Shown here in pieces: positions 62,881 to 64,000 of a stretch of 64,000 nucleotides of DNA. Below the pieces are notes generated by a model, which had not been told where the DNA came from, ran no database searches, and saw nothing but the letters and a program-made list of their open reading frames with translations. Both the position numbers and the translations under genes were made by a program. Position 1 is the first letter of the stretch, and each line of letters begins with the position of its first letter. This stretch comes from Peribacillus asahii. Lineage in GTDB: Bacteria; Bacillota; Bacilli; Bacillales; DSM-1321. The stretch spans positions 1 to 64,000 of the forward strand of contig NZ_QWVS01000016.1 of assembly GCF_003570725.1 (NCBI RefSeq). The letters are read 5' to 3'.

Positions 62881-63810
62881 GTGGGAAAAGTACTTATTTT
62901 CGGACATAAAAATCCAGATACAGATACAATTTGTTCTAGTATCGCTTACGCTGATTTAAAAAAACAATTAGGTGTTGAAGCTGAACCAGTTCGTTTAGGT
63001 GAAGTAAATGGCGAAACACAATATGCATTAACTCAATTCAATTTCGATGCGCCTCGCCTTGTTGAAAAAGTAGCTGGCGAAGCAGCTGGTGTTATTTTAG
63101 TTGACCATAACGAACGTCAACAAAGTGCAGATGATATCGATCAAGTACAAGTGTTAGAAGTTATTGATCATCACCGTATCGCTAACTTTGAAACAAGTGA
63201 TCCGTTATATTATCGTGCTGAGCCTGTTGGATGTACAGCAACGATTTTAAATAAATTGTATAAAGAAAATGGAAAATCAATTCCGAAAGAAATTGCTGGT
63301 TTAATGTTATCAGCTATTATTTCTGATACATTATTGTTTAAATCACCAACATGCACAGACCAAGACGTAGCAGCAGCAAAAGAATTAGCAGAAATTGCTG
63401 GTGTAGATGCTGAAGCATATGGTTTAGAAATGCTTAAAGCTGGTGCAGATTTAAGCGACAAAACAGTAGAGCAATTAATTTCTCTTGATGCAAAAGAATT
63501 CTCAATGGGAGAAGCAAAAGTAGAAATCGCTCAAGTGAATGCTGTAGATACAAATGACGTACTTGCTCGTCAAGCTGAGATTGAAGCAGTAATTAATAAA
63601 GTGATTGATGAAAAAGGATTAGATTTATTCTTCTTCGTTGTAACAGATATTTTAAATAATGATTCTGTAGGTCTTGCACTTGGTAAAGAAGCAAGCGCAG
63701 TTGAAAAAGCTTATAATGTATCATTAACAAACAACACAGCAATTCTTAAAGGTGTTGTATCTCGTAAAAAGCAAATCGTTCCAGTATTAACGGATGCTTT
63801 TACAAAATAA
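62881..63810 (+). CDS. ppaC: Manganese-dependent inorganic pyrophosphatase
   Basis: A DHH-family class II pyrophosphatase that hydrolyses pyrophosphate. The 309-residue product has the metal motifs [18 protein letters not shown] at residues 6-23, VDHNERQQS, and the DHH motif [10 protein letters not shown] near residue 97. The C-terminal DHHA2 domain ends with [10 protein letters not shown], the substrate-binding region. GTG start six bases after AAGGAGA. Strong codon bias suggests high expression. Confidence 0.96.
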   Translation: MGKVLIFGHKNPDTDTICSSIAYADLKKQLGVEAEPVRLGEVNGETQYALTQFNFDAPRLVEKVAGEAAGVILVDHNERQQSADDIDQVQVLEVIDHHRIANFETSDPLYYRAEPVGCTATILNKLYKENGKSIPKEIAGLMLSAIISDTLLFKSPTCTDQDVAAAKELAEIAGVDAEAYGLEMLKAGADLSDKTVEQLISLDAKEFSMGEAKVEIAQVNAVDTNDVLARQAEIEAVINKVIDEKGLDLFFFVVTDILNNDSVGLALGKEASAVEKAYNVSLTNNTAILKGVVSRKKQIVPVLTDAFTK

Positions 63811-63821
63811 TTTGTAGAATA

Positions 63822-63862
63822 AAGGCTGTTCGAAAGTTACTTTCGGGCAGCCTTTTTACATG
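63822..63862 (+). terminator. Terminator after ppaC
   Basis: AAAGGCTG and CAGCCTTTTT enclose an inner CGAAAG/CTTTCG stem. Confidence 0.88.
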
Positions 63863-63886
63863 TAAACGTATTTTTGGGACAGCCTA

Positions 63887-64000
63887 ATGGTTGGAGGAAC
63901 TTACTTCATTGCATTTACTGCTTCCATTGTTACTGTTGTTGTAGAAGATAGATTAAGGAAGCCAGCTGCTCATATATTTTTTATCTTCTGTTGGATGTGC
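63887..64000 (+). CDS. Partial reading frame, probable membrane protein, cut by window edge
   Basis: MVGGTYFIAFTASIVTVVVE then DRLRKPAAHIFFIFCWMC runs open to the edge. It shows two hydrophobic stretches around an Arg/Lys-rich turn. No ribosome binding site precedes the ATG and the frame is closed upstream at 63863, so the gene may be 5' truncated or start differently. Confidence 0.4.
   Translation, partial: MVGGTYFIAFTASIVTVVVEDRLRKPAAHIFFIFCWMC

Noticed and set aside
1-64000. CRISPR arrays, prophage or intact insertion sequences
   Set aside because: No spaced direct-repeat array, integrase, transposase or phage structural gene was seen on either strand.

Overview
The window comes from a low-GC, endospore-forming member of the Bacillaceae. 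The evidence is the sporulation and germination genes (PrkA, YhbH, SpoVR, a ger operon, a YjcZ-type small protein), AGGAGG-type ribosome binding sites, frequent TTG/GTG starts, and several gene blocks laid out as in Bacillus subtilis: yhbA-yhbB-cspR, prkA/yhbH, adeR-ald, ykaA-pit, yhcT-yhcU-pgcA-yhdA-yhdB-yhdC, ywrABCD and the puc purine genes. No prophage, CRISPR array or complete insertion sequence was seen.

Layout. 1-9 kb: tRNA-Gly, a B3/4-domain protein, queG, a YhbB-type amidase, trmL, a nitroreductase, prkA, an SCP2-domain gene with a probable 3' frameshift, and yhbH. 9-20 kb: cobT, a 3-methyladenine glycosylase, proC, adeR-ald, DUF47-pit, an aldo/keto reductase, a Na/alanine symporter and a pseudouridine synthase. 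20-27.7 kb: yhcU-like, a thioredoxin-fold protein without its CxxC, pgcA, azr, yhdB-like, an M14 carboxypeptidase, DUF3889 and spoVR. 27.7-29.7 kb: a decayed segment between two near-identical 58-bp terminator repeats. It holds remnants of an RND pump, a histidine kinase and probably a PAP2 phosphatase, plus one intact pssA. 29.8-39 kb: a transglycosylase, manganese catalase, a crotonase, a LysR/EamA pair, and the ywrC-ywrAB-ywrD block. 38.7-47 kb: a purine/ureide catabolic island (uraH, uraD, a vestigial urate/xanthine permease, pucR, a Rieske oxygenase, allantoate amidohydrolase, pucG, pucH). 47-51 kb: a gerA-gerB-gerC operon whose gerB is frameshifted in a T7 run. 51-58 kb: dedA behind a G12 tract, small sporulation-type proteins, a two-component system, an Spx paralogue lacking one switch cysteine, a cold-shock gene and a LysM/GH18 cell-wall enzyme. 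58-62.6 kb: a class I ribonucleotide reductase operon. 62.9-64 kb: ppaC and a cut-off reading frame.

The most notable system is the ribonucleotide reductase operon on the minus strand. It has a strong promoter, then a complete cobalamin riboswitch with a terminator, then a large-subunit gene interrupted by a 307-nt ORF-less group I intron in the active-site loop, then a small subunit gene overlapping a flavodoxin gene. Expression of this B12-independent enzyme therefore appears to depend on two structured RNAs in series: a B12-sensing switch and a self-splicing intron. The lone cobT at 9.2 kb fits an organism that uses B12. The second notable system is the ureide island, which begins at hydroxyisourate and has no uricase or xanthine dehydrogenase in view. 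It carries a Rieske oxygenase that may do an unassigned oxidation step.

Several ORF boundaries were moved inward to starts with good ribosome binding sites. Five small genes (4836-4928, 34864-34989, 51885-52016, 52176-52319, 56253-56417) were found by direct translation.
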